Source: Pirellulaceae bacterium (GTDB taxonomy: Bacteria; Planctomycetota; Planctomycetia; Pirellulales; Pirellulaceae). Taken from it: a stretch of DNA of 37,904 nucleotides. The position numbers and the translations under genes are program-made. Location of the stretch: assembly GCA_022448645.1 (NCBI GenBank), contig JAKVBZ010000048.1, positions 1 through 37,904 of the forward strand, in the 5' to 3' direction. The notes beneath the pieces were generated by a model. That model was given only the letters and a program-made list of their open reading frames with translations, searched no databases and had not been told where the DNA came from. Positions 1-8,479 of the stretch are shown here, in pieces (the first letter of the stretch is position 1; the number at the start of each line of letters is the position of its first letter).

Positions 1-1155
1 GGTCACCACTCTAGTTTCTTAGTCACACAGGGTACCGTCATGGCCTGGGTGAACTTCGACCACCAGGATCCAGGGCCAGGCGCACACGATATGCAAATTG
101 CCATCATGCCGGCTGGCGATACCTGGGATAACCCGTGGATCGGTCTTGGCACCTGGATTCATCCGAGCGGCTCGAATTCGATCGCCCAAGCCAACTGGGG
201 TGGCGCGGGGACCAATTATCAGACAGATACAAGTAAGGGAGGAGTTGCCGACGACACGTGGACACACGTAGCGGCGACGTATGACGGAATCACCTTGACG
301 CATTACGTTGACGGAAACTTGATTGATTCCGTTATCCAGGACGGAGCGATTGGCTACACCGGTAGCCCTCGACTCTCCATCGGGACTCGCAATGCTCAAC
401 ACCCGGGTAATTTCTTCAATGGAATGATCGACGAAGTCAAACTGTTCAACACAGCATTAACGGATGTTGAGATCGCAGTCGAAATGGCTCCGCCGTCGGG
501 AACAGCACCAGCCTCCGAATTTACGTGGCAAGCCGACGACGTGGGAAATTGGTCGAACAAGAACAATTGGTCCTATTCGGGGTTGCCGGCACTGGGTATC
601 GCCAACAGTAGCCACCACACGGTAATCTTCGGTGACGCGATTACAACCAACAGCACAGCTGTTACCAACAGTGACGTGACTGTGAATCGAGTTCAATTCG
701 ACAATGCTTCTCACAGTTACAGCATCTCGGGACATGGCCACATTAACTTCATGGCAACCACCGATGATTCCGTGGCCCCTGCAACGATCGGAGTACTACA
801 AGGCTCGCACCAATTCCAGGCGGGTGTCCGGTTACACAGCGGAACTACCGTGAACGTCGCTAGTGGGGCAACCTTGACGTTTAACAACACCTTGGATCTA
901 AACGACCAGACACTGACCAAGACCGGAGTCGGCACCATGTTGGTCCGCAACGACCTGGTCCTGGGCGGCGGTACTTTGGATATCAGTGAGGGAACGGTCG
1001 CTGGTAACGGAACGATCGGTGGCGACGTCACGAACGACAGCGGCACGATCTCGCCAGGCAACAGTTCACCCGCAGCTTCGGCGGTTCCCGAACCAAGTGC
1101 CATGCTGCTTCTGCTAGGTGCGGTCATGATGCTTCTCGGCCGCAAGTGGGACTGA
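1..1155 (+). CDS. LamG domain / beta-strand repeat / PEP-CTERM surface protein (5' partial)
   Basis: The reading frame is open from base 1, so the N-terminus lies outside the window; an internal ATG at 40 falls inside the LamG fold and is not the start. Residues 1 to about 155 are a LamG (concanavalin-like) domain, with GTVMAW, THVAATYDG and IGTRNAQHPGNFF followed by IDEVKLF. Residues about 170-360 are rich in N, G, T and S. They resemble the beta-helix regions annotated as autotransporter-associated beta-strand repeats (TLTKTGVGTMLV, GGGTLDISEGTVAGNGTI). The C-terminus has VPEPS, a hydrophobic helix and a basic end (GRKWD), the PEP-CTERM sorting signal. The protein is therefore probably exported and sorted to the envelope by an exosortase-type system. 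The ligand is unknown. The LamG part is strikingly like the one inserted in the DUF1549/DUF1553 protein at 4182-6926. Confidence 0.85.
   Translation, partial: GHHSSFLVTQGTVMAWVNFDHQDPGPGAHDMQIAIMPAGDTWDNPWIGLGTWIHPSGSNSIAQANWGGAGTNYQTDTSKGGVADDTWTHVAATYDGITLTHYVDGNLIDSVIQDGAIGYTGSPRLSIGTRNAQHPGNFFNGMIDEVKLFNTALTDVEIAVEMAPPSGTAPASEFTWQADDVGNWSNKNNWSYSGLPALGIANSSHHTVIFGDAITTNSTAVTNSDVTVNRVQFDNASHSYSISGHGHINFMATTDDSVAPATIGVLQGSHQFQAGVRLHSGTTVNVASGATLTFNNTLDLNDQTLTKTGVGTMLVRNDLVLGGGTLDISEGTVAGNGTIGGDVTNDSGTISPGNSSPAASAVPEPSAMLLLLGAVMMLLGRKWD
1084..1155 (+). other. PEP-CTERM sorting signal
   Basis: The last 23 codons encode the tripartite PEP-CTERM signal: a V-P-E-P-S motif, a leucine- and methionine-rich membrane segment, and a short basic tail containing R-K. 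In this family the signal is recognised by an exosortase. No exosortase gene is present in the window, so it would have to be encoded elsewhere. Confidence 0.85.
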
Positions 1156-1449
1156 TAAGGCAACGCTGAAAGGTCAGCACTGCCAGGACTCCGTACTGCC
1201 AGGACGTTGTCCAGACTCAGTCGTTGCTGGATGCAGGTTTCGGGTTGCCAGCAACACAGACCGGACCGAGGTCTCGTCAACTGCTGCCGGAACAGCACCA
1301 ATGCCACAAGTTGATCCCAGCACAATCTGCGAACATCAATAAAAAGAGCGACCGAAATTTCGACAACGAAAGCATTCGCTTGCCCAGCCTACAAATTTGT
1401 TGCAGTTTGCAGGACGTTCAGAATTCGTTTACGCCCAGGCAACGAGCGC
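1156..1449. other. Intergenic region with an 8-bp stem and an 11-bp direct repeat
   Basis: This gap separates two convergent genes. It contains an 11-bp direct repeat ACTGCCAGGAC (1179-1189 and 1195-1205, 16-bp period). It also contains an inverted repeat GTTGCTGG/CCAGCAAC (1223-1230 and 1248-1255) with a 17-nt loop, 68 bp after the PEP-CTERM stop codon. The hairpin could help end transcription, but no T-tract follows it. No convincing gene is seen. Confidence 0.45.
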
Positions 1450-2472
1450 CTAAAACGATTTGGAAATCACATCGCCGCTACTGATCGTCGCCTGCGGTCG
1501 CCAGATGGTGAGCAGGTCTACGTTGTCGCTAACGTATGTCACGGCCCCATCAAAAAACAACACATTCACGCCCCCCGGATGACGGCTGCGTGGAGAAGCA
1601 AAGTTATTGTTCCATGTCGTATCTACGACGCACGGCATTCCATTTTGCGCGTCGGTGTTCACCATGCAGAGTACACCGTCCGGATGAGGACCCCGATGCA
1701 GATTATCCGGCGAAGACGAATTCGGCGTTAGCGTGGGATACATCAGCTGGTTACCCGCTCGATGGCTAAATGGAACGCCTCTGGCATTGCGGCTGTGTGA
1801 CCCAGTGAGATACTCAGCCAGCACCATCGTATTGCTGGTGCCATCCAAAATATCTCGTATCTTGCGACCTTGGTAAAGACGGAACGCGTGCCTGAGATCA
1901 ATGGGCTCAGGCTTGCTGGCATGGTGCTCCCGCTCATGACCGTCATTGAGGCCTGAAAAGAAACCGAGGTAGTTACTGCGATAAACCTTGTTCGGTCCCT
2001 CACCTTGATAACTGGGGTCGATCCAATAGATGTGGGTAGCCATGCCGTCGCTGGGACAGAGAAAGGACGCTACTCCTCGATCGTAAGCCCCGTTTGGCCA
2101 CGTATTATTCGAAGCCCAGGGGTGATCATAGATATCAACGGTGAGTTCGTAGAGGTTATTCTCTTCGATAAACGGCAACAACATGTGCAAATATGAGAGC
2201 CACTGCGAAGCGTCAATCAGAGGAAGGCCCCGCGGAATGTTACCGGGGGGGAAGCTACCGTGTGCCCCGTGGTAGTTGTGGAGGGCAATGCCAAGTTGCT
2301 TCAGATGGTTGGTACATTGGATACGTCGAGCTGCCTCACGCGCCGCCTGCACCGCCGGCAATAGCAAGGCTACCAAAATCGCAATGATCGCGATCACAAC
2401 CAACAATTCTACAAGAGTAAAACCCTTGTGAGACTTTTGACGAAGAGCGATGGACTGCTGATAATGAGTCAT
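1450..2472 (-). CDS. DUF1559 domain protein with prepilin-type N-terminus
   Basis: The N-terminus has a prepilin cleavage and methylation signal ([24 protein letters not shown]), with Gly-Phe at the processing site and Glu five residues after Phe, followed by the DUF1559 signature ([15 protein letters not shown], then [14 protein letters not shown]). The C-terminus has the usual [14 protein letters not shown] block. The family is massively expanded in planctomycetes; members are thought to be pseudopilin-like envelope proteins, but their function is unknown. The ATG at 2472 is chosen over an upstream start at 2538 because a GAGAG purine stretch precedes it and because family members begin shortly before the FTLVE motif. 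It is a single gene, convergent with the PEP-CTERM gene. Confidence 0.93.
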   Translation of the reverse strand: MTHYQQSIALRQKSHKGFTLVELLVVIAIIAILVALLLPAVQAAREAARRIQCTNHLKQLGIALHNYHGAHGSFPPGNIPRGLPLIDASQWLSYLHMLLPFIEENNLYELTVDIYDHPWASNNTWPNGAYDRGVASFLCPSDGMATHIYWIDPSYQGEGPNKVYRSNYLGFFSGLNDGHEREHHASKPEPIDLRHAFRLYQGRKIRDILDGTSNTMVLAEYLTGSHSRNARGVPFSHRAGNQLMYPTLTPNSSSPDNLHRGPHPDGVLCMVNTDAQNGMPCVVDTTWNNNFASPRSRHPGGVNVLFFDGAVTYVSDNVDLLTIWRPQATISSGDVISKSF

Positions 2473-2755
2473 TTCTCTCGATCTATGTGTATTCTCTGTT
2501 GTCTTGCTTCTGACATTCCAAAGAAGTGCCGCGCCCAAAGAATCTCGGTGCGAGCATCTTACATCATTCTATCACGGTAGAACTAACGAGCAAAGCAGGA
2601 AGTTATTCACTTACTGTGAATGGAAACATATTTCGCTGATGGCGGTCATGAGAAGACGTTAGAAACGTTGCTGGGATTTCGCAGCTGTGGTCTGCCGACC
2701 CTAAAACGAAGATGAAATCTCACGCACCCTGCCGAATCTGCACTCTCGTATCAGC
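2473..2755. other. Intergenic region upstream of DUF1559 gene, small dyad
   Basis: The gap holds the presumed promoter of the DUF1559 gene (minus strand) and the 3' end of the DUF1501 gene. A short dyad ATTCAC/GTGAAT with a 5-nt loop lies at 2605-2621, about 130 bp upstream of the DUF1559 start. It may be an operator or chance. No gene is seen. Confidence 0.35.
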
Positions 2756-4177
2756 TCACGCCAAAATATCCTTCACGACATTGCCATAGACGTCGGTCAG
2801 CCGAAAGTCACGGCCGCCATAGCGATACGTGAGTTGCTCGTGGTCCAGCCCCAACGTATGTAAGATCGTGGCGTGCAGATCGTGGACATGAACCTTATCC
2901 TGAACTGCATACCAACCAAAGTCGTCCGTTGCGCCGTGAACATGTCCTCCCTTGATTCCTCCACCAGCCAACCACATCGTGAAACCAAAGGGATGATGCT
3001 CCCGACCATCTGCTCCTTCGGCAGTTGGCGTTCGGCCGAACTCTCCGCCCCAAACAACCAGGGTATCGTCGAGCAGACCACGGCTCTTGAGGTCCTGGAT
3101 CAGCCCAGCGACAGGTAGATCGGTCTGTGCACAGTTTTCCGGCAGCTTCTTGTTGATTCCGTTATGGTGATCCCAAATATTGTTACCGCCCTGAGAATCA
3201 AAAACCTGAATGAACCTCACTCCCCGTTCCGCCAGTCGGCGCGCCAACAACAGTTGTTTTCCAATCGGTGCGGTGTGTGGCTGATCGAGACCATACAACC
3301 GTTTGGTGGCCTCCGTCTCCTCTTCGATCAAGAACGCCTCCGGAGCCTGAATCTGCATGCGGTACGCCAGTTCGAACGATGCCATGCGAGCATCCAGCTC
3401 CTCAGCCTTCCCCTGCGAGTCCCGCCGCAATTCGTGTAGCTGGCGGAGTGTGTCAATCTGCACGCGCTGCCGTTGTCGCGTTACGGAAGTGCTCTTCAAA
3501 TCGGCAATCGGATTCTCCAAATCACGGATCCAGGTGCCCTGGTAGGCGGCCGGCAAAAAACTGGAACTGTACAAGGGACCATTTTGGAACACCGCCTTGG
3601 GAGAGATCACCACGAATCCGGGAAGATTCTGATTCTCGCTACCTAGCCCATAGGTCACCCAAGATCCCAACGATGGACGAGAAAACGCCTGCTCGCCGGT
3701 GTGCATCTGTAGCGCCGCACCGCCGTGATTGATGTTGTCCGCAACCATCGAACGGATCACGCAAATGTCGTCGACGCAACCGGCGATGTTCGGCAACAGT
3801 TCACTGACTTCGATGCCACTCTGGCCATGTTGATGAAACTTATACTTCGACGCGAACAGATTACCAGTTTCTGTGCGAAACAACTCCGGTTTCTCAAACG
3901 GTAATGGCTTGCCGTTCTGCCGAGTTACCTCCGGCTTAGGATCGAATAGATCGATTTGTGACGGCCCACCTGGAAGGTAGATGAAGATACACCGTTGGGC
4001 CGTGGCATGATGATGAGACGATCGTACGGACAGTGGATTCGTCGCACGGTCAAGCGGACCCGCGACGCTTTGCTCAGCCAGCAAGCTCCGTAACGCCAAC
4101 ATCCCGAATCCCGCTCCTGCGTGCTGCAAGGCAACACGTCGCGAAAAAACAGATTGTTGTGCTGATCGCATCGTCAT
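2756..4177 (-). CDS. DUF1501 domain-containing protein, Tat-exported
   Basis: This is a full-length DUF1501 protein (473 aa), a family in the alkaline phosphatase/sulfatase superfamily that is very common in planctomycetes. The N-terminus has a twin-arginine motif (FSRRVALQ, Arg13-Arg14) followed by a small-residue hydrophobic stretch, which suggests Tat export. Family blocks are visible: YLPGGPSQIDLFDPKP near residue 68, NINHGGAALQMHTGEQ, and near the C-terminus GGEFGRTPTAEG, REHHPFGFTMWLAGGG and DLHATILHTLGLDHEQLTYRYGGRDFRLTDV. The ATG lies 4 bp beyond the stop of the upstream DUF1549/DUF1553 gene, so the two are almost certainly co-transcribed. This pairing is typical of planctomycetes. 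The activity is not established; DUF1501/DUF1553 pairs are often found in polysaccharide-degradation gene clusters. Confidence 0.93.
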   Translation of the reverse strand: MTMRSAQQSVFSRRVALQHAGAGFGMLALRSLLAEQSVAGPLDRATNPLSVRSSHHHATAQRCIFIYLPGGPSQIDLFDPKPEVTRQNGKPLPFEKPELFRTETGNLFASKYKFHQHGQSGIEVSELLPNIAGCVDDICVIRSMVADNINHGGAALQMHTGEQAFSRPSLGSWVTYGLGSENQNLPGFVVISPKAVFQNGPLYSSSFLPAAYQGTWIRDLENPIADLKSTSVTRQRQRVQIDTLRQLHELRRDSQGKAEELDARMASFELAYRMQIQAPEAFLIEEETEATKRLYGLDQPHTAPIGKQLLLARRLAERGVRFIQVFDSQGGNNIWDHHNGINKKLPENCAQTDLPVAGLIQDLKSRGLLDDTLVVWGGEFGRTPTAEGADGREHHPFGFTMWLAGGGIKGGHVHGATDDFGWYAVQDKVHVHDLHATILHTLGLDHEQLTYRYGGRDFRLTDVYGNVVKDILA

Positions 4178-4181
4178 GCAT

Positions 4182-6926
4182 CTATTCTACATAAAAAAAC
4201 TCATTACTACACAGCAACAAATGCGTATACTCGTGCCACCCTTGTTGCCGATCGGGCGCTTGCTCCAAAAACTGCGAGCCAATCGCCACTTCGACATCAG
4301 AAGCGGGTCTCCCAAACAGCAGCTGATAGGCACGCTGAATGCGTTCCGGACCGTCGGCAGGTGATTCTTGCTCGAGTCGTGCAGCCACGGCCTGTGATTG
4401 CTGTTTGACAAAATCGCCGTTCAAAAGAAATAGAGCCTGCGGCGCGGTGGTCGATACTTCGCGCCGAGCGACAGATTGTTCGGGATTCGCACAGTCGAAT
4501 AACATCGCATAGGCGTTGCGTGTGAAACGGCGAGTCTGGATGTAGAGCGAACGCCGCGGCAAATCGATTTCCGCTGTAGCCGGACCGCCCTGGGTCAGAT
4601 CGAGCCGTCCGGCAACCGCTAACATCGAGTCACGGATTGGTTCGGCTTCCAGTCGCTGCGGCGACATCCGTACTAACAGTCGATTGTCAGGATCACGTCG
4701 GATGATATCCTCATCCTGCAAGGATGATTGCTGATACGTTAAAGAAAGCATCATCAACCGGTGTAACTTTTTGAGTGACCAATCGTGATCGACCAACCAA
4801 CTTGCCAACCAATCGAGTAACTGCGGATGGGTTGGCCGCTCGCCAAGCTGGCCAAAATTATTGGTCGTGCCGACCAGACCTTTGCCGAAATGGTGTTGCC
4901 AGATGCGGTTGACGATCACGCGCGCGGTCAACGGATTGTCTTCCGAGACGATCCACTGGGACAATTCCCAACGCCCGCTGCCCTTAGTGATCGGCGGCTG
5001 ATCCGTACCAGCCAAAAATTCTGGCATCCGACGTGGAATCACTTCCCCCAGCCTTCGATAGCTACCACGAATGTGAAGTGGCACGTCCTGGATGCCGGGA
5101 AACAGGCTGTCTGGCGTTCCTCCTTCTTGAATCGCCATCGCCAACGCAGGTTCCGCAGGCGTACTTTTGGCGATCTCAGTAGCCTGTTGTTCTAGTTCTT
5201 CGATACGGCGTTGCAGCTCGGTATTCCGTTGGGCAAACGCCGCCTCGCGGTCGGCATCTGTCGATTCCTCCCTGACGATTCGCGCGAACTCAGTGGGTTC
5301 GGGAAACTGCATGGCCATCTGGATCTGCGCCAAGTTTAGCGGCTGATCAAAAAGCTTGACCTCGTCAATCTTTCCTTGAAAGAAGTTCCCGGGGTCATGC
5401 ACATTTCTGGTGCCGATGGCAAAGTTGGGATTTCCTTGATATTGGATGTTGCCTTCGGCCGCGCCGCCATCGATAACCGAGCCCACCAGCTGGCCATCCA
5501 CAAAAAGTCGTACGAATTGGCCGTCGTAAGAGGCGGCAATATGGTGCCACTCGCCAGGCTTGACTCCGGGTGCGTCGACCGTTTGCAGCCGCGCCCCGTT
5601 GTGATTCACTTGTGCTCCTAGGTTTCGGCCATCGGGACTGATCCAAGCCTGCAGTGCATAGTAAGGCTCGGTCCAAGCCGAGACGTCGAACGGCATCCCA
5701 ACAATCTGGCCTTCACTGCTAATTTCACTGTCATAGTTAAACCAAGCCATCACAGTCCCGCGCGTGACCTGAAAACTGGCCTCGGCCGAACCGTCGACGA
5801 AATCCCCCTGGCCGTCAAGCGTCACACCTTGCCCAAACTTTCCGGGCCCAAAAGAAGCATCGCCATGCAATGTGCCGACGTAGCCAGCGATTTTGTCAGT
5901 GGTCTTTCCTACATCGCTGTCCTCAAAATCATAATACAGCAACAGGCTCACCGAATCGGCTTGCAACTGCGCTTTCAATTGATCGATTTCCTTTTGCACG
6001 GCAGCCAGCTTGTCCGACGCCTGTTTTCTCTGCTTTTTGCATTCGGGTCCTTCCAAGGAAACACGCAACAACTTAGTGTGATTGCCTTTTTCCCCCACGC
6101 TCTCCAAGACTCGACTACTGTAGAAAATTCCAGCCAGGCCGTAGTAATCTTCCTGCGTCATAGGATCAAATTTGTGATCATGACAGCGCGCACAGGAAAG
6201 GGTCATTCCTAAGAAAGCCTTTCCCACGACATCAATCTGATCGTCCACAATGTCGGTAACAACCTTTTTTTTGTCGGCACATCCATTTTCCCAAAACCCA
6301 AACGACAGCACCGTCGTCGCGATCAAGCCTTCTGGATAGAGAGCTTCACCATTGGGGTTGGGCAGCAGGTCACCGGCGATCTGGTGCACGACAAATTGGT
6401 CGTAGGGCATGTCGGCATTCAGCGCATCGACTACCCAGTCACGATAGCGATAGGCCTCGTACAACTCATAATACGGTTGTTTATTTGCTCCCAGCGGGTC
6501 TTCATTTAAATAGTCGGTATAGCGAACCGTGTCCAACCAATGGCGTCCCCAACGGACGCCGTACTCGGGCGATTCCAGCAAACGGTCGATCACCGTGGCA
6601 AAGGCACCCGACGTGTCATCGGCCAGGAATGCGGCGACTTCGTCCGGGGTAGGGGGTAGCCCAGTAAGATCAAAGGTCGCCCGGCGAATCAACGTTCGTT
6701 TGTCAGCTGGCTCGGCAGGTGCTACTTCCTGCTTGGCGTGCTCGGCCGCGATAAATCTGTCGATCGGATGGGCCAGCCAGACTTCGTCTTCGACGTCCGG
6801 CAGAGCCGTATGCGTAAGAGATTGAAACGACCAGTGGTCGTCCGCATCGTTAGCCATCAACGGTATGACGGACAAAGAGACGCTGACCGTAATCAGGACA
6901 ATCAACAGTCGGCTGGCGGGATTCAT
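4182..6926 (-). CDS. DUF1549/DUF1553 protein with inserted LamG domain and CxxCH motif
   Basis: This 914-residue exported protein begins with a signal-like hydrophobic segment (residues about 6-24). DUF1549 spans about 53-270 (IDRFIA, RRATFDLTGLPPTPDEV, WGRHWLDTVRYTD) and includes a CARCH motif (Cys245, Cys248, His249), a possible c-type haem or metal site. A short coiled coil (about 295-325) leads into a LamG domain (about 327-535). A second coil (about 555-587) leads into DUF1553 (about 652-900; NPLTARVIVNRIWQHHFGKGLV, TTAPQALFLLNGDFV). There is no N-terminal PSD1 cytochrome domain, which many relatives have. It is first gene of a pair with the DUF1501 gene, 4 bp away. The LamG domain suggests carbohydrate or surface binding. 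Catalytic function is unknown. Confidence 0.93.
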   Translation of the reverse strand: MNPASRLLIVLITVSVSLSVIPLMANDADDHWSFQSLTHTALPDVEDEVWLAHPIDRFIAAEHAKQEVAPAEPADKRTLIRRATFDLTGLPPTPDEVAAFLADDTSGAFATVIDRLLESPEYGVRWGRHWLDTVRYTDYLNEDPLGANKQPYYELYEAYRYRDWVVDALNADMPYDQFVVHQIAGDLLPNPNGEALYPEGLIATTVLSFGFWENGCADKKKVVTDIVDDQIDVVGKAFLGMTLSCARCHDHKFDPMTQEDYYGLAGIFYSSRVLESVGEKGNHTKLLRVSLEGPECKKQRKQASDKLAAVQKEIDQLKAQLQADSVSLLLYYDFEDSDVGKTTDKIAGYVGTLHGDASFGPGKFGQGVTLDGQGDFVDGSAEASFQVTRGTVMAWFNYDSEISSEGQIVGMPFDVSAWTEPYYALQAWISPDGRNLGAQVNHNGARLQTVDAPGVKPGEWHHIAASYDGQFVRLFVDGQLVGSVIDGGAAEGNIQYQGNPNFAIGTRNVHDPGNFFQGKIDEVKLFDQPLNLAQIQMAMQFPEPTEFARIVREESTDADREAAFAQRNTELQRRIEELEQQATEIAKSTPAEPALAMAIQEGGTPDSLFPGIQDVPLHIRGSYRRLGEVIPRRMPEFLAGTDQPPITKGSGRWELSQWIVSEDNPLTARVIVNRIWQHHFGKGLVGTTNNFGQLGERPTHPQLLDWLASWLVDHDWSLKKLHRLMMLSLTYQQSSLQDEDIIRRDPDNRLLVRMSPQRLEAEPIRDSMLAVAGRLDLTQGGPATAEIDLPRRSLYIQTRRFTRNAYAMLFDCANPEQSVARREVSTTAPQALFLLNGDFVKQQSQAVAARLEQESPADGPERIQRAYQLLFGRPASDVEVAIGSQFLEQAPDRQQGWHEYTHLLLCSNEFFYVE
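5322..5948 (-). other. LamG (concanavalin-like) domain inserted between DUF1549 and DUF1553
   Basis: Residues about 327-535 of the DUF1549/DUF1553 protein form a LamG domain: YYDFED, GVTLDGQGDFVDGS, GTVMAWFNYD, HHIAASYDG, LFVDGQLVGSV, IGTRNVHDPGNFFQGKIDEV. The aligned stretches in the PEP-CTERM protein (bases 1-465) share IGTRN, PGNFF, IDEVKLF and GTVMAW. This points to a shared module. Confidence 0.85.
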
Positions 6927-7222
6927 CTACAAGACACCACGAATGTAATAGCATTGTCTGACAATGTATCTCTTGTGGAAAACATAGCTTAAGTATAGTC
7001 GGTGGTTCTGCTGAAGGTCAAGATTCCAGTGGCCTAGCTGGTCGCTTACAACACACGAGAGACAAGTACCAAACCTACATCCAAAAAGATGTAGCTCACT
7101 TGTTGATGCTGCTTTAAGAAGCTGCGAGTAAGATCAGAAACAACTTATTGACCGCGCTGCGGAAGTCACCTTCGGCCCTGAGATCAACAAAGATGCAAAC
7201 AAGGCTTACCTCAGCGCCACAA
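6927..7222. other. Promoter region of the DUF1549-DUF1501 pair, with two dyads
   Basis: Just upstream of the DUF1549/DUF1553 start is a 15-bp dyad, CATTGT-CTG-ACAATG (6952-6966), well placed for an operator in the minus-strand promoter or leader. Farther upstream is a perfect 7-bp stem CTACATC/GATGTAG with loop CAAAAA (7075-7094). This second stem could sit at the 3' end of the amidohydrolase transcript, although it lacks a T-tract. No gene is seen. Confidence 0.4.
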
Positions 7223-8377
7223 CTAAAACTTGAACATCCTCGCCACATTGCCGCCCAGGATCAATCCCTTTTCCTCTGGCGACAGAAAGTCACAATGTCG
7301 GCGAATAAAATCGACGGACTGGCGATAAGTGCACCAGACGCCGCCGCTGTAAGGCATGTCGGAGCCCCACATCAGCTTTTCGGCACCCACTTCGTCGCGC
7401 CAATGGCGGAGCATCTCCTGTCCCTCTGGAAACGGGTAATCGGGCCACTTTGCCGGCATGAGGACTTCGGCGTGCACGCCTGGACGTTTTAGCAACGACA
7501 TCACTTCGTCCGGGACGCCAATCTCATGAATAATCGTGGCGGGCACCAAACCATGCGTTAACACACAAGGAATGTCAGGGTGCCTGTCCGCCCAATGATT
7601 CAATTCATTGATGTACTGCAAAAAACCAGCCGTTCGGTCCTGGCGTCGGGCATCCAAATACCACCAAACCGAAAGGTCCAGCTCACGCACCTTCTGCCAG
7701 AGTGGCTCAAATTTCGGATCGTCCAAGTGATCGACATAACCGTTCAGCGCGAACAGCTCGACGCTGAAATAAAGCCCTCGGCACCCCAGATCGCGTGCTG
7801 CTTTTTCAAGCCGCTCGAGTTGTTCTGGCTGATCCGCTTCGAGTTCCCAAATCTGTGCCAGTGGGAGGAATCGGTTCGGGTAGTCTTCCATCGCTGCAGC
7901 GTAGTATTCGTTGATACAACTGCCGTAGACGTGATCGCTCTGCAACACTCCCATGTCAACATCTGCAGAATCCATCTCCGCCACCATACGTTCCGGTGTC
8001 GCTTCCAAATTTTCCAAGCTGGGTGGATACATCTGCAAGTAGTAGTCCACTCCCTCAACCGTCAACTCAGCCTGCCCGTAGCGCCCCAAGCGAAAATCCA
8101 CATCTGGGATGTCGTGGATGCTGTCGGACGGATAATCCAGCAACTGTTGCTTGACACGTTGACCGTCGCTCTTACGCCAAAAATCAGTAAAGTCGCGAAT
8201 GTGGTACTGCCAGAGTTGCAGAGGCAGCGATTCGTTCTCCGGTCCCGAACCCGTGCCAAATCGCGGAAAGATATGGTAGTGCGCATCAATGACCGGAGTG
8301 GTCTGTTGCTGGTCCTCATTCTCCACCTGGCGCCAACCGCCGCCGAAGAATTCCATCTTGTTGTCATTATCCTTCAT
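7223..8377 (-). CDS. Amidohydrolase-2 family metal-dependent hydrolase
   Basis: This is a TIM-barrel amidohydrolase of the Amidohydro_2 type (COG2159-like). The N-terminal metal motif is IDAHYHIFPRFG (HxH), a mid-barrel histidine lies in VLTHGL, and the conserved late aspartate lies in MWGSDMPYSGG, followed by the usual C-terminal ILGGNVARMFKF (GGN...F). Family members hydrolyse or decarboxylate ring acids and lactones; the substrate here is not evident. It is last gene of the DUF4091-propeller-epimerase-amidohydrolase operon, 102 bp from the epimerase stop, so it may open a sugar lactone or process a downstream intermediate. The ATG at 8377 is used; an in-frame GTG at 8389 is an equally possible start. 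It has no signal peptide, so it is probably cytoplasmic. Confidence 0.88.
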   Translation of the reverse strand: MKDNDNKMEFFGGGWRQVENEDQQQTTPVIDAHYHIFPRFGTGSGPENESLPLQLWQYHIRDFTDFWRKSDGQRVKQQLLDYPSDSIHDIPDVDFRLGRYGQAELTVEGVDYYLQMYPPSLENLEATPERMVAEMDSADVDMGVLQSDHVYGSCINEYYAAAMEDYPNRFLPLAQIWELEADQPEQLERLEKAARDLGCRGLYFSVELFALNGYVDHLDDPKFEPLWQKVRELDLSVWWYLDARRQDRTAGFLQYINELNHWADRHPDIPCVLTHGLVPATIIHEIGVPDEVMSLLKRPGVHAEVLMPAKWPDYPFPEGQEMLRHWRDEVGAEKLMWGSDMPYSGGVWCTYRQSVDFIRRHCDFLSPEEKGLILGGNVARMFKF

Positions 8378-8479
8378 CGGTTTGCTCACGTTACTCGTTG
8401 TTGACTGTTCGTTGCTGGAAAGGAAGGCGATGGGATCTCGATCTGGCCTACTTTCTTACATCTTACAGCTTGCAAATTG

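Noticed and set aside
1223..1255. Intrinsic terminator of the PEP-CTERM gene
   Set aside because: A good 8-bp stem is present, but the loop is 17 nt and no T-run follows, so I list it only as a stem.
717..1325. Long minus-strand frame of 202 codons overlapping the PEP-CTERM gene
   Set aside because: It lies antisense to a gene with clear LamG, repeat and PEP-CTERM features and shows no recognisable domain.
3268..3732. Plus-strand frame of 154 codons
   Set aside because: It is antisense to the DUF1501 gene and rich in chance residues such as R, P and S; no motif.
7580..8404. Plus-strand frame of 274 codons
   Set aside because: It is antisense to the amidohydrolase, whose active-site motifs are all in the minus-strand frame.
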